The notes beneath the pieces are model-generated. The model saw only the letters and a list, made by a program, of their open reading frames with translations. It ran no database searches and had not been told where the DNA came from. A program made the position numbers and the translations under genes. From the NCBI GenBank assembly GCA_905182935.1, contig CAJJDL010000196.1, positions 1-8,522 of the forward strand: a DNA stretch of 8,522 nt. The letters are read 5' to 3'. Positions 1 to 6,739 of the stretch are shown piece by piece; positions within the stretch are counted from its first letter, which is position 1; the number at the start of each line of letters is the position of its first letter. Source of the DNA: an uncultured Nitrospinaceae bacterium. GTDB lineage: Bacteria; Nitrospinota; Nitrospinia; Nitrospinales; VA-1.

Positions 1-24
1 CCAAATACAACACAAAAAATAGAT

Positions 25-28
25 GGAG
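25..28 (+). promoter_or_regulatory. Ribosome binding site of the ABM-domain gene
   Basis: GGAG lies 8 bases before the ATG at 37. It is the clearest Shine-Dalgarno match in the window and favours position 37 over the second in-frame ATG at 49, for which the spacing would be 20 bases. Confidence 0.6.
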
Positions 29-36
29 ATTATTTA

Positions 37-342
37 ATGGCTATTTATATGACCGCTCAATATCAAGTCTACCCGAATAAAGTAAATAAAACCAAAGATA
101 GTATCCAACAATTAGTGCGGCACGTTAAACTTCACGAACCACTTACAACAATTTATATTGCTCAGCAACAAATATTGAACCCCTCAAAATTCATGCATAT
201 TTTAAGATTTGAGGATGAATCAGCTTTAAAAGTACATCAAAGTTCACCTGCATCAGCCGATTTTGTTCAATCTGTTTACCCAGAAACATTAAAGCCTATC
301 GATTTTATGGAATACAATTTAATTGCAACAGTCAATCCATGA
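37..342 (+). CDS. ABM-fold (antibiotic biosynthesis monooxygenase-like) small protein
   Basis: This 101-residue protein resembles the ABM family (dimeric ferredoxin-like alpha/beta barrel, Pfam PF03992): a first beta strand with YQVYPNKV (residues 9-16), a helix to about residue 32, then the EP...IYIAQQ strand (34-45), a FMHILRFEDESALKVHQSSPASADFV segment (52-77) and a YPETLKPIDFMEYNL end. H67 in the A-x-x-x-H-x-x-S-P stretch is the typical conserved position. Family members include quinol monooxygenases, haem-degrading enzymes and many of unknown substrate, so the name does not fix a reaction. There is no signal peptide, so it should be cytoplasmic. The length is normal for a single-domain member. 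The reading frame stays open upstream to base 1, so an N-terminal extension cannot be excluded, but the ribosome site supports ATG 37. It converges on the neighbouring gene after 31 bases. Confidence 0.8.
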   Translation: MAIYMTAQYQVYPNKVNKTKDSIQQLVRHVKLHEPLTTIYIAQQQILNPSKFMHILRFEDESALKVHQSSPASADFVQSVYPETLKPIDFMEYNLIATVNP

Positions 343-373
343 TAATGTTATGCATCTTTTGAGAGTCCTGTTA

Positions 374-664
374 TCAACTAAGGTCCTTTAACATTTTTGA
401 TAATTCGAGTAATTTGTGGTTTAAATCTAGAGGTAGGTTGTCTTCGCTAGGTAAATCTTCGATAGAAAAATAGCTAGATAGTTGAGAGTGCTGGTCAAGC
501 CTTACCCAAATTTTCTCATCAGTTGATATTTCGTCATCTTTTTTTAATTTTCCCTTTTTAATCCCAGAAATTAACAAGTGCGCCATCACATTCCGCTCCA
601 CTTTTCCTGAACGACGGATTGACACTTGCTTATGTAATATTTTCTGAATCGATGCTTTAGTCAT
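374..664 (-). CDS. Hypothetical 96-aa protein, last gene of the trpS-ileS-lspA-lgt run
   Basis: I do not recognise a family. The first 42 residues are strongly basic (K3, K8, K12, R17, R18, K21, R24, K36, K37, K39, K41, K42), followed by an acidic, leucine-rich second half (about 43-96) ending in a likely amphipathic helix (LNHKLLELSKMLKDL). There is no signal peptide and no membrane segment, so a small soluble cytoplasmic protein is expected. The basic head could suit nucleic-acid contact, but that is a guess from composition. It starts 41 bases after the lgt stop on the same strand and is probably co-transcribed. The ATG at 664 has no Shine-Dalgarno sequence. An internal ATG at 586 (M27) has GGAG 9 bases upstream, so a 70-residue form is possible. 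That the ORF is a real gene rests on its position, its length and the lack of any competing gene. Confidence 0.55.
   Translation of the reverse strand: MTKASIQKILHKQVSIRRSGKVERNVMAHLLISGIKKGKLKKDDEISTDEKIWVRLDQHSQLSSYFSIEDLPSEDNLPLDLNHKLLELSKMLKDLS
596..599 (-). promoter_or_regulatory. Possible internal ribosome binding site within the 96-aa gene
   Basis: On the minus strand GGAG precedes the in-frame ATG at 586-584 by 9 bases, while the annotated ATG at 664 has only T/A-rich sequence upstream. This leaves two candidate starts, residues 1 and 27. The longer form is kept because the basic N-terminal stretch continues smoothly across M27. Confidence 0.3.
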
Positions 665-705
665 ATAAAAATAAAATTAAAACTGTCCCGAGTGAATTGT
701 TGGGC

Positions 706-1485
706 TTAAGTAGCTCTATTTTTAATTAAATTGTTTCGAAAGAGCTTAAAAAACATAAGTACCGATAAAACAAATATCAATATTCCAACAAACTGAGAGG
801 TAGATAAAAACTCTTCAACGGCGAAACCTCGATCATCTCCTCGGAAATATTCAATTAAAAATCGCCCCATCGAGTAAAGAATACCATAAGACCAAATTAT
901 CTGCCCATCAAATTTTTTCCTCTTGCTCAACCAAATTAAAACTATAAAAATAAATGCTGCATTAAGTGATAGATAGATTTGAGTAGGATGCAAAGAAATT
1001 CCGATAGGTGCCAATGATAGCGGATTTGTAAAAGTAATCGCCCAGGAAACATCTGTTTTTATGCCGTAACAACATCCAGCAAAAAGACAACCCCAACGCC
1101 CTAGACATTGTCCAATTAGTATTGAAGGAGCAAGCAAGTCAGCGGTTTTCCATAAAGGCATCTGGTGTTTTTTTAAATATAAAAATGCTGTAATAACACC
1201 TACAATCAAACCTCCGTAAAAAACTAAACCACCTTTCCAAAATTTAAAAATTTCTATAGGATTTGTTAGAAAATATTTATACTCAACGATCACATAAAGA
1301 AAACGCGCCCCAATAAGGGCTGACAACATTATATAGAAACATAAATCAAGAATTTTTTGAGAGTCCAGTCCTTCTTTTTCTGCTCTTGAAGACGCGAAAA
1401 GAATTGCCGCTAAAAAACCGGTAGCGACCAACAGTCCATATGTAAATATTTTAATAAAACCAAACTCAAATAGGATGGGATGCAT
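706..1485 (-). CDS. lgt: Prolipoprotein diacylglyceryl transferase
   Basis: Lgt transfers diacylglycerol from phosphatidylglycerol to the lipobox cysteine of prolipoproteins in the inner membrane, the first step of lipoprotein maturation. The 259 residues start with the family-typical MHPILFEFGFIKIFTYGLL and contain about seven hydrophobic segments. Key stretches are GARFLYVI (59-66), GGLVFYGGLIVG (85-96), GRWGCLFAGCCYG (129-141), SLAPIGISLHPTQIY (157-171) and GRFLIEYFRGDDRG (207-220). The version differs from E. coli Lgt: Y90 stands where E. coli has the catalytically important H103, and C133 replaces the Asn of GRxGNF. As I recall, both features occur in Lgt of Deltaproteobacteria-like groups, so this is probably a working variant. 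ATG 1485 gives the canonical N terminus, although no Shine-Dalgarno sequence precedes it. It follows lspA by 41 bases, so two consecutive pathway enzymes sit together. Confidence 0.95.
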   Translation of the reverse strand: MHPILFEFGFIKIFTYGLLVATGFLAAILFASSRAEKEGLDSQKILDLCFYIMLSALIGARFLYVIVEYKYFLTNPIEIFKFWKGGLVFYGGLIVGVITAFLYLKKHQMPLWKTADLLAPSILIGQCLGRWGCLFAGCCYGIKTDVSWAITFTNPLSLAPIGISLHPTQIYLSLNAAFIFIVLIWLSKRKKFDGQIIWSYGILYSMGRFLIEYFRGDDRGFAVEEFLSTSQFVGILIFVLSVLMFFKLFRNNLIKNRAT

Positions 1486-1526
1486 AAGATTAGAAAAATA
1501 TACTGCGCTATTTCAAAAAGGTGCTT

Positions 1527-2042
1527 CTATAAAATTTTATCAGAAGATTGTTGAGGTCTTGTTTTATCAAGTTCACCAAAAATTAAATCAAAAATCATAA
1601 AACCTACACCAATAGTAATACATGCATCAGCAACATTAAAAGCAGGCCAATGGGTTCCGTTGTAAAAAAAGTCAATAAAGTCGATTACTTCTTTATGTAC
1701 AATACGGTCAACTAGATTACCAATTGCCCCACTAAATATTAGAATCAGACCGATTCGAGCCGCTTTTTTAAATTCAGGTAATTGATGAAAAATACTAAGA
1801 ATAGCAATAATGGCTATAGTGGAAACCACTATAAAAAACAAAGCCTTATATTCTGACTGGTGTCCGGCAAATAACCCAAACGCGACTCCAGAATTTCTAA
1901 TATGAGTAATACTAAAAAACCCATCAACTACCGCAATTGAATAGTGTAAGGGGATATGAAGAGTAACCCAAAATTTCGTAACTTGATCCAGCATGATCAG
2001 AAAGTTAGAAACCAGAAGAAGTTGTAGATATTTATTTCTCAA
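1527..2042 (-). CDS. lspA: Lipoprotein signal peptidase (signal peptidase II)
   Basis: LspA is the inner-membrane aspartyl protease that removes the signal peptide from prolipoproteins after Lgt has modified them. At 171 residues it is close to the usual 160-170. It shows four membrane segments (about 5-22, 68-85, 95-111, 137-156) and all family blocks: LDQVTK (18-23), HIRNSGVAFGLF (47-58), GAIGNLVDRI (105-114), VIDFIDF (119-125) and FNVADACITIG (135-145). D112 and D139 correspond to the catalytic pair (D114 and D141 in E. coli). The gene begins with TTG, 6 bases after the ileS stop. Only two codons separate that stop from the TTG and no ATG exists before the first membrane helix, so TTG is the only workable start. 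AAGG about 11 bases upstream is a weak ribosome site, so translation is probably coupled to ileS. Confidence 0.95.
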   Translation of the reverse strand: MRNKYLQLLLVSNFLIMLDQVTKFWVTLHIPLHYSIAVVDGFFSITHIRNSGVAFGLFAGHQSEYKALFFIVVSTIAIIAILSIFHQLPEFKKAARIGLILIFSGAIGNLVDRIVHKEVIDFIDFFYNGTHWPAFNVADACITIGVGFMIFDLIFGELDKTRPQQSSDKIL

Positions 2043-2048
2043 GACAAA

Positions 2049-4850
2049 TCAAGCCTTTGTTTGATCAAGGTTATTGATACATCGGAAACAAATCTTCAAG
2101 TGTTCTCCTTTAGCATGGCTATCTTCCTTGAAATAATTCCAACAACGTTCACACTTTTCGCCTCCCATACGACTAACCCCAACCTTCAAACCCTCTAAAT
2201 TTTCGCTACAATAAACCTTATCCTCATTCTCATCAATTAAAGTCGCAACAACTTCAGCAGAGGACACAATAAAAATAAATTTCAAATCAGAGTACTCATT
2301 GTTTAGAGCAGAACGTATATTCTCTGGCAATAGTAGTCTCACTTGCGCATCCAATGAGTGACCAATAACTTTTTCTTGGCGACACAGTTCAAGTGCTTTA
2401 CTTACCTCACTTTTTAACTCTGTCAACATATCCCACTTGCAAATGAACTTTGAATTGATTCCAACATCTATTGGTTCTACAAACAAACTCATGTGAACAC
2501 TTTTATCCTCTACGTTTTTAAGATAAGACCAAACCTCTTCAGCTGTAAAACTTAATACAGGAGCCATTAAACGAGCCATTCCAGTTAAAAGTTCATATAA
2601 AGTTGTTTGTCCTGATTTGCGCTCTTTCGAGTTTTTTGGATAAGTATATAAACGGTCCTTAAGAATATCTAGATAAAAAGCACTCAGGTCCACAATGCAA
2701 AAATTATAAAAACTATGATAAAAAACATGAAATTCATAGTCCTCAAAAGCCTTATAAATTTTATCGCACAATAACTTAAAGCGATAAAGAATATATTTAT
2801 CTATTTCTAAAAGATCGCTCCCTTGGACTGAATCAGTTGCAGGGTCAAAGTCATTTAAGTTTCCTAGTAGATAACGAAAAGTATTTCTAATTTTTCGATA
2901 AGCCTCAGTCAAGCGTTTCAATATTTCAGGAGACACCCGAATGTCTTCACGATAATTCTCTGAAGCAACCCACAGTCGCAAAATTTCAGCACCATACTGG
3001 TCAATAATTGTTTGTGGAGCAATAACATTACCTGCGGACTTTGACATTTTTTTTCCTTTGCCATCAACCACATATCCATGAGTAAGCGCTGCTTTATATG
3101 GCGCCTTTCCACGCGTTCCTATTGACTCCAATAATGAGCTATGAAACCATCCTCGATGTTGATCACTACCCTCCAAGTAAAGGTCTGCGGGCCAAGCCAA
3201 GTTTGTATTAGACTCAAGAACGGCAGCATGACTCACCCCCGAATCGAACCAAACATCTAAAATATCGTTGGTCTTGGAAAACTCCTTGCTTCCACAATTA
3301 CAAGCAGTTCCTTCAGGAAGTATTTCTGAAGAGCCTTTTTCAAACCAAAAGTCAGCACCCTGCTTTCTCACACGATCAACAATAAGAGAAAATACATCTG
3401 CAGAAAGTAATAATTCACCACAAGCAATACAATTAAACAAAGTAATTGGCACCCCCCATGCCCTTTGTCTAGAAATACACCAGTCCGGCCGACTCTCTAC
3501 CATATTAAAAATTCTATCTTCCCCCCAGCGTGGTATCCACTTTATTTCTCTAATGGCATTTAGTGCTTTTTCCCGAAGTCCGTTAGCATCCATCGATATA
3601 AACCACTGACTTGTCGCTCTAAATATAATCGGTTGATGACATCGCCAACAATGTGGGTAAGAATGATTAATCTTATGTTCATGAATCAAACGCCCATTTT
3701 CCCTAAGTCTTTCCACGATTAAAGGATTGGCTTTTCTTACAAATAGCCCCCCAAACTCTTCAACCTCGGGTTTAAATACACCACCATCATCAACAGGATT
3801 ATATGTTTCTAAATTATATTTCTGACCAACAATATAGTCTTCCTGTCCATGACCAGGTGCAGTATGAACACATCCTGTCCCCTGTTCCAGGGTCACATGA
3901 TCACCAAGGACAATTCGCGAATCGCGATCAATAAATGGATGTCTACAAATAACTTCCTCTAATTTATTCCCCATGCAACTGCCAAGCACCTTATATTCTT
4001 TTACACCCCATTCTTGAACCAAATTAGGCAATAATTTTTCTGCGACTACACAAACTTCTCCATCAATCTCGACTGCCGAATATTCAAAATCAGGATTCAG
4101 ACATATCGCAAGGTTTGCAGGTAATGTCCAGGGAGTGGTGGTCCAAATAACAAAATTGACATTTGCTAGTTCAATATCACCCATCTGTCCGTTCATACCA
4201 GATTTAACTGGAAACTTGACGTAAACCGTTGGAGATTGATGATCTGCATGTTCTACTTCTGCTTCAGCTAAAGCTGTACGGCAAGAGGTACACCAATGAA
4301 CAGGTTTTAATCCATTATAAATAGATCCACTTTGCGCAAACTTTCCTAACTCTTCTACAATTGCAGCCTCATAATTGAATGACATAGTAAGATAAGGGTT
4401 TTGCCAATCCGCAAACACCCCCAAACGCTTAAACTCTTCAGCCTGAATTTCAACAAAATTTCCTGCGTATTCACGGCACAATTTACGAATTTCTGCTTTT
4501 GAAGGAGTATTCTTTTTTTCCCTCTCTTTTTTCGTTACCTGATGTTCAATGGGAAGCCCGTGGCAATCCCATCCAGGAACAAAAGTGGCATCATATCCAC
4601 GCATTACCATAAAACGAACAATAAAATCTTTGAGAATTTTATTAAGCGCATGCCCCATATGAATATGCCCATTAGCGTATGGTGGCCCATCATGAAATAC
4701 AAACTTGGGTTTGCCTTTTAGTTTGTCACGAATCAAAGCATAGACATTATCTTGTTCCCACTTAGCAATAGTTTCTGGTTCTTTTTTAACCAGATTGGCC
4801 TTCATAGGAAAGTCTGTATATGGTAAGTTTAGTGTCTCTTTATAGTCCAT
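2049..4850 (-). CDS. ileS: Isoleucyl-tRNA synthetase
   Basis: IleRS charges tRNA-Ile with isoleucine and edits misactivated valine. The 933 residues match full-length bacterial IleRS. In order: the class I HxGH signature in PPYANGHIHMGHA (H64-H67); the CP1 editing domain with WTTTPWTLPANLAI (236-249) and GTGCVHTAPGHGQEDY, with the editing Asp at about 338; WCISRQRAWGVPI (457-469); DVWFDSG (532-538); GSDQHRGWFHSSLL (561-574); KMSKS (601-605); the anticodon-binding helical domain (about 680-830); and a C-terminal zinc finger with C900, C903, C921 and C924. A second probable metal knuckle has C474, C477, C517 and C519, the last pair being C-x-C rather than C-x-x-C. The C-terminal zinc finger and overall layout are those of the common bacterial type. 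ATG 4850 gives the usual N terminus but has no Shine-Dalgarno match. It lies 13 bases after trpS. Confidence 0.98.
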   Translation of the reverse strand: MDYKETLNLPYTDFPMKANLVKKEPETIAKWEQDNVYALIRDKLKGKPKFVFHDGPPYANGHIHMGHALNKILKDFIVRFMVMRGYDATFVPGWDCHGLPIEHQVTKKEREKKNTPSKAEIRKLCREYAGNFVEIQAEEFKRLGVFADWQNPYLTMSFNYEAAIVEELGKFAQSGSIYNGLKPVHWCTSCRTALAEAEVEHADHQSPTVYVKFPVKSGMNGQMGDIELANVNFVIWTTTPWTLPANLAICLNPDFEYSAVEIDGEVCVVAEKLLPNLVQEWGVKEYKVLGSCMGNKLEEVICRHPFIDRDSRIVLGDHVTLEQGTGCVHTAPGHGQEDYIVGQKYNLETYNPVDDGGVFKPEVEEFGGLFVRKANPLIVERLRENGRLIHEHKINHSYPHCWRCHQPIIFRATSQWFISMDANGLREKALNAIREIKWIPRWGEDRIFNMVESRPDWCISRQRAWGVPITLFNCIACGELLLSADVFSLIVDRVRKQGADFWFEKGSSEILPEGTACNCGSKEFSKTNDILDVWFDSGVSHAAVLESNTNLAWPADLYLEGSDQHRGWFHSSLLESIGTRGKAPYKAALTHGYVVDGKGKKMSKSAGNVIAPQTIIDQYGAEILRLWVASENYREDIRVSPEILKRLTEAYRKIRNTFRYLLGNLNDFDPATDSVQGSDLLEIDKYILYRFKLLCDKIYKAFEDYEFHVFYHSFYNFCIVDLSAFYLDILKDRLYTYPKNSKERKSGQTTLYELLTGMARLMAPVLSFTAEEVWSYLKNVEDKSVHMSLFVEPIDVGINSKFICKWDMLTELKSEVSKALELCRQEKVIGHSLDAQVRLLLPENIRSALNNEYSDLKFIFIVSSAEVVATLIDENEDKVYCSENLEGLKVGVSRMGGEKCERCWNYFKEDSHAKGEHLKICFRCINNLDQTKA

Positions 4851-4863
4851 AGTTTTAAAAAAA

Positions 4864-5853
4864 TTAAATAATTTTCATTGCCGCTTTTGCTTCTTGCAAA
4901 GTAGCTTTAGCAACCATTCGAGCCTTTTCTGTGCCAGCGCGAAGTATTTCATAAACTTCATTAGGTTTAGCAGCAATCTCTTTTCTCTTTTCCATCTTTG
5001 GGTACATGGACTTCAATAAATTATCAGCTAATTTCAGCTTACAGTCACCGCAACCAATTTCCGCCTTCCTGCAAGCAGAAATTATTTCTTCTTGCATTTC
5101 TACAGGAGAATAAATTTTATGCATAGGAAATAAGTTACAAGCAACGGGGTCACCTGGGTCAGTTCGCCTACCACGTGCTGGATCAGTAAGCATAGCTTTA
5201 ATTTTTTTAGTGATTTCCTTTTCTGAATCAGACAAGAAAATAGCATTGTTATAACTCTTGCTCATTTTACGACCATCGATACCATTAAGCTTAGGAACAT
5301 CTGAAATCTTAGCTTCCGGTTCGATAAATACCTTTTTTTTATACAGCTTATTAAAACGGCGAACAATCTCACGTGAAAGCTCTAAGTGGGGAACTTGGTC
5401 AATACCTACTGGGACAGCATTCGCTTTGTACAAAACAATATCAGCTGTCTGCAAAACTGGATAACCTAAAAAACCATAGGAACTCATATCCACGTTTTTG
5501 ACTTCATCCTGCTTTTCTTTATAAGTCGGGTTACGTTCAAGCCAAGGCACTGGAACCATCATAGAAAGTATTAGGTGTAATTCTGCATGTTCATGAATTT
5601 CAGACTGAACGAATAAAGTACATTTATCAGGATCCAACCCAGAGCTCAACCAGTCAACAGCCACTTCAAAAGAATATTTTTTCAGAAGTTGTGGGTTTTC
5701 ATATAATGTTGTTAATGAATGTAAATCTGCGATGAAAAAAAAACAGTCAAAGTTATCCTGCATAGCAATCCAGTTCTTCAGAGCACCATGATAGTTACCC
5801 AGGTGCAATTGACCTGAAGGCTGCATACCACTTAAAATTCTGTTACCTATCAT
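4864..5853 (-). CDS. trpS: Tryptophanyl-tRNA synthetase, with probable Fe-S cysteine motif
   Basis: TrpRS charges tRNA-Trp in the cytoplasm. The 329 residues match the usual bacterial length. The class I signature is HLGN (17-20) inside SGMQPSGQLHLGNYHGAL. Tryptophan and ATP site blocks include GYPVLQTADIVLYKA (130-144), VGIDQVPHLELSREI (149-163) and KMSKS (196-200), followed by TDPARGRRTDPGDP (223-236). In the C-terminal anticodon-binding region four cysteines, C239, C261, C268 and C271, follow C-x21-C-x6-C-x2-C. The Thermotoga maritima TrpRS that carries a [4Fe-4S] cluster has C-x22-C-x6-C-x2-C, so cluster binding is a reasonable inference. ATG 5853 has GGGG 5 bases upstream and gives the standard N terminus. 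The gene follows the M50 protease by 14 bases, a linkage that recurs in several proteobacterial groups, there often with scpA/scpB, which are absent here. Confidence 0.97.
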   Translation of the reverse strand: MIGNRILSGMQPSGQLHLGNYHGALKNWIAMQDNFDCFFFIADLHSLTTLYENPQLLKKYSFEVAVDWLSSGLDPDKCTLFVQSEIHEHAELHLILSMMVPVPWLERNPTYKEKQDEVKNVDMSSYGFLGYPVLQTADIVLYKANAVPVGIDQVPHLELSREIVRRFNKLYKKKVFIEPEAKISDVPKLNGIDGRKMSKSYNNAIFLSDSEKEITKKIKAMLTDPARGRRTDPGDPVACNLFPMHKIYSPVEMQEEIISACRKAEIGCGDCKLKLADNLLKSMYPKMEKRKEIAAKPNEVYEILRAGTEKARMVAKATLQEAKAAMKII

Positions 5854-5867
5854 AGATACCCCAAAGC

Positions 5868-6542
5868 CTAACCACTAATAGTTGAAAAACTTATTCTAAG
5901 AACATTATAAATATCAGGGAACGCGTCCTGCGATAAAAACTGAACCCCTGTGATAATTGGAACCCATAAAACAACTCCAAGTATTCCCGTATGCGCGAAA
6001 TGATCGAGTAAAACGACTCCTATAAGAAGAAAAGCCCCAAACCTATCCAGACCAATGAGGTGTTCAGCAATATTAAACGGGACCAGTCCTTTTATCACAC
6101 TTGAACCATCTAAAGGAAACACAGGCAATAGATTAAAAATAGCCAACGCCACATTGATATATACGCCAAAACTTAACAAAGTAAATAAAATCCAGCTATC
6201 ATACGGATCAATAATACGGATAAAAAAACCACATATCACTGCAAGCGCTAGATTGGATAAAGGTCCAGCGATAGCCACATACATCATATCTCTTCGCGGT
6301 TGATCAAAGTTCCTTGGATCCACAGGCACCGGCTTAGCCCAACCAAAACCCATAAAATAAAAAAACAGCGTTCCTATTGGATCTAGATGTTTTAATGGAT
6401 TAAAAGAAAGTCGACCTAAGCGCTTAGCCGTATTATCTCCCAGTAAAAAAGCTATCCTTCCATGGGAATACTCGTGCACAGTAAGTGAAAAAATCACCAC
6501 TGGAATCATTAATATTAATAGCTGCGACTTATTCAAGAACAC
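5868..6542 (-). CDS. Site-2 protease family (M50B) intramembrane zinc metalloprotease
   Basis: This is a compact intramembrane metalloprotease of the M50B type found widely next to trpS; its substrate is unknown. Of 224 residues, a first membrane helix (about 8-22) carries the zinc motif HEYSHG (H23, E24, H27). The family stretch RLGRLSFNPLKHLDPIGT lies at 41-58, with GWAKPVPV following. Further membrane helices run at about 88-110 and 117-140, and the second zinc motif NLLPVFPLDG (137-146) has ligand D145; a last hydrophobic region is 170-200. No PDZ domain is present, so it is not RseP itself. The start is uncertain: GTG at 6542 or TTG at 6536. GAGGTG, an excellent Shine-Dalgarno match, overlaps the GTG and is well placed for the TTG, which would shorten the protein by two residues. 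No in-frame ATG exists before the HExxH helix. It heads the run leading into trpS. Confidence 0.92.
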   Translation of the reverse strand: MFLNKSQLLILMIPVVIFSLTVHEYSHGRIAFLLGDNTAKRLGRLSFNPLKHLDPIGTLFFYFMGFGWAKPVPVDPRNFDQPRRDMMYVAIAGPLSNLALAVICGFFIRIIDPYDSWILFTLLSFGVYINVALAIFNLLPVFPLDGSSVIKGLVPFNIAEHLIGLDRFGAFLLIGVVLLDHFAHTGILGVVLWVPIITGVQFLSQDAFPDIYNVLRISFSTISG

Positions 6543-6545
6543 CTC
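6540..6545 (-). promoter_or_regulatory. GAGGTG ribosome binding site overlapping the protease GTG codon
   Basis: On the minus strand GAGGTG, followed by TTC and then TTG, gives a 5-base gap from GAGG to the TTG at 6536-6534. The last three bases are also the in-frame GTG at 6542-6540. The arrangement suggests that the GTG belongs to the ribosome site and that translation starts at the TTG. The protein changes by only two residues. Confidence 0.4.
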
Positions 6546-6628
6546 GAACTTACAATTTTATAAAAAAACATCCGCAACCCCATCAACAACAATCCTGATC
6601 ACTTGAGATCTTTAATTTTTTTATGAAA

Positions 6629-6647
6629 ATATTTTACCTTAAAATAT
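6629..6647. repeat. 8-bp perfect inverted repeat, A/T only
   Basis: ATATTTTA, three bases, then TAAAATAT. It lies about 90 bases upstream of the protease start, inside a longer A/T-rich block that also has GAAAAT/ATTTTC arms at 6625-6630 and 6651-6656. It could be a protein-binding site or a chance product of A/T richness. Confidence 0.35.
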
Positions 6648-6659
6648 AAAATTTTCCAT

Positions 6660-6678
6660 TTTCTTGACTTACAAGAAA
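6660..6678. repeat. 7-bp perfect inverted repeat (small hairpin)
   Basis: TTTCTTG, five bases, then CAAGAAA. It sits about 60 bases after the glycosyltransferase stop. A short A/T-rich stem without a following T run makes a weak terminator at best. Confidence 0.3.
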
Positions 6679-6739
6679 GTTAACAACTTTAATAGGTCTT
6701 AGCTGGCGATTACACTCTAATCCTCATTAAAGACTTTGA

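Larger units (their letters stand above)
374..6542 (-). other. Probable operon: M50 protease-trpS-ileS-lspA-lgt-96-aa ORF
   Basis: Six same-strand genes follow one another with gaps of 14, 13, 6, 41 and 41 bases and no hairpin-plus-T-run between them. The short gaps after the protease, trpS and ileS leave no room for separate promoters. The 41-base gaps around lgt could hold only minimal signals, and none is visible. No good rho-independent terminator is seen in the 31 bases between the 96-aa gene and the convergent ABM gene, so termination may be rho-dependent. Co-transcription is inferred from spacing alone. Confidence 0.65.
6543..6739 (-). other. AT-rich gene-free stretch between glycosyltransferase and M50 protease genes
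   Basis: I see no gene in these 197 bases. They must hold the end of the glycosyltransferase transcript and, probably, the promoter of the operon that follows. Two small perfect inverted repeats stand out: TTTCTTG/CAAGAAA at 6660-6678 (5-base loop) and ATATTTTA/TAAAATAT at 6629-6647 (3-base loop). Neither is followed by a T run on the minus strand, so neither is a standard terminator. A TTGATG-N18-TATAAA pair (6586-6557, minus strand) looks promoter-like but would leave a leader of only about 8 bases before the GTG. Confidence 0.4.

Noticed and set aside
343..373. Bidirectional terminator between the convergent genes
   Set aside because: No stem with adjacent T run on either strand was found in these 31 bases.
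2918..3112. Minus-strand open frame of 64 codons within ileS
   Set aside because: It is an alternative frame over the KMSKS region of IleRS with no family likeness.
3268..3609. Plus-strand open frame of 113 codons
   Set aside because: It lies wholly inside ileS on the opposite strand; IleRS motifs are continuous across it, so it is a shadow frame.
5258..5464. Plus-strand open frame opposite trpS
   Set aside because: It is antisense to conserved TrpRS motifs with no ribosome site or recognisable product.
6055..6303. Plus-strand open frame opposite the M50 protease gene
   Set aside because: It is a shadow of a gene whose second zinc motif lies in this stretch.
6557..6586. TTGATG-N18-TATAAA as promoter of the protease-trpS operon
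   Set aside because: The predicted transcript would start only about 8 bases before the GTG, cutting into the ribosome site; kept only as a remark in the intergenic entry.
6687..6732. CTTTAAT/ATTAAAG inverted repeat after the glycosyltransferase gene
   Set aside because: The 7-bp A/T-rich arms are 32 bases apart with no T run, which is too weak for a terminator or an operator call.
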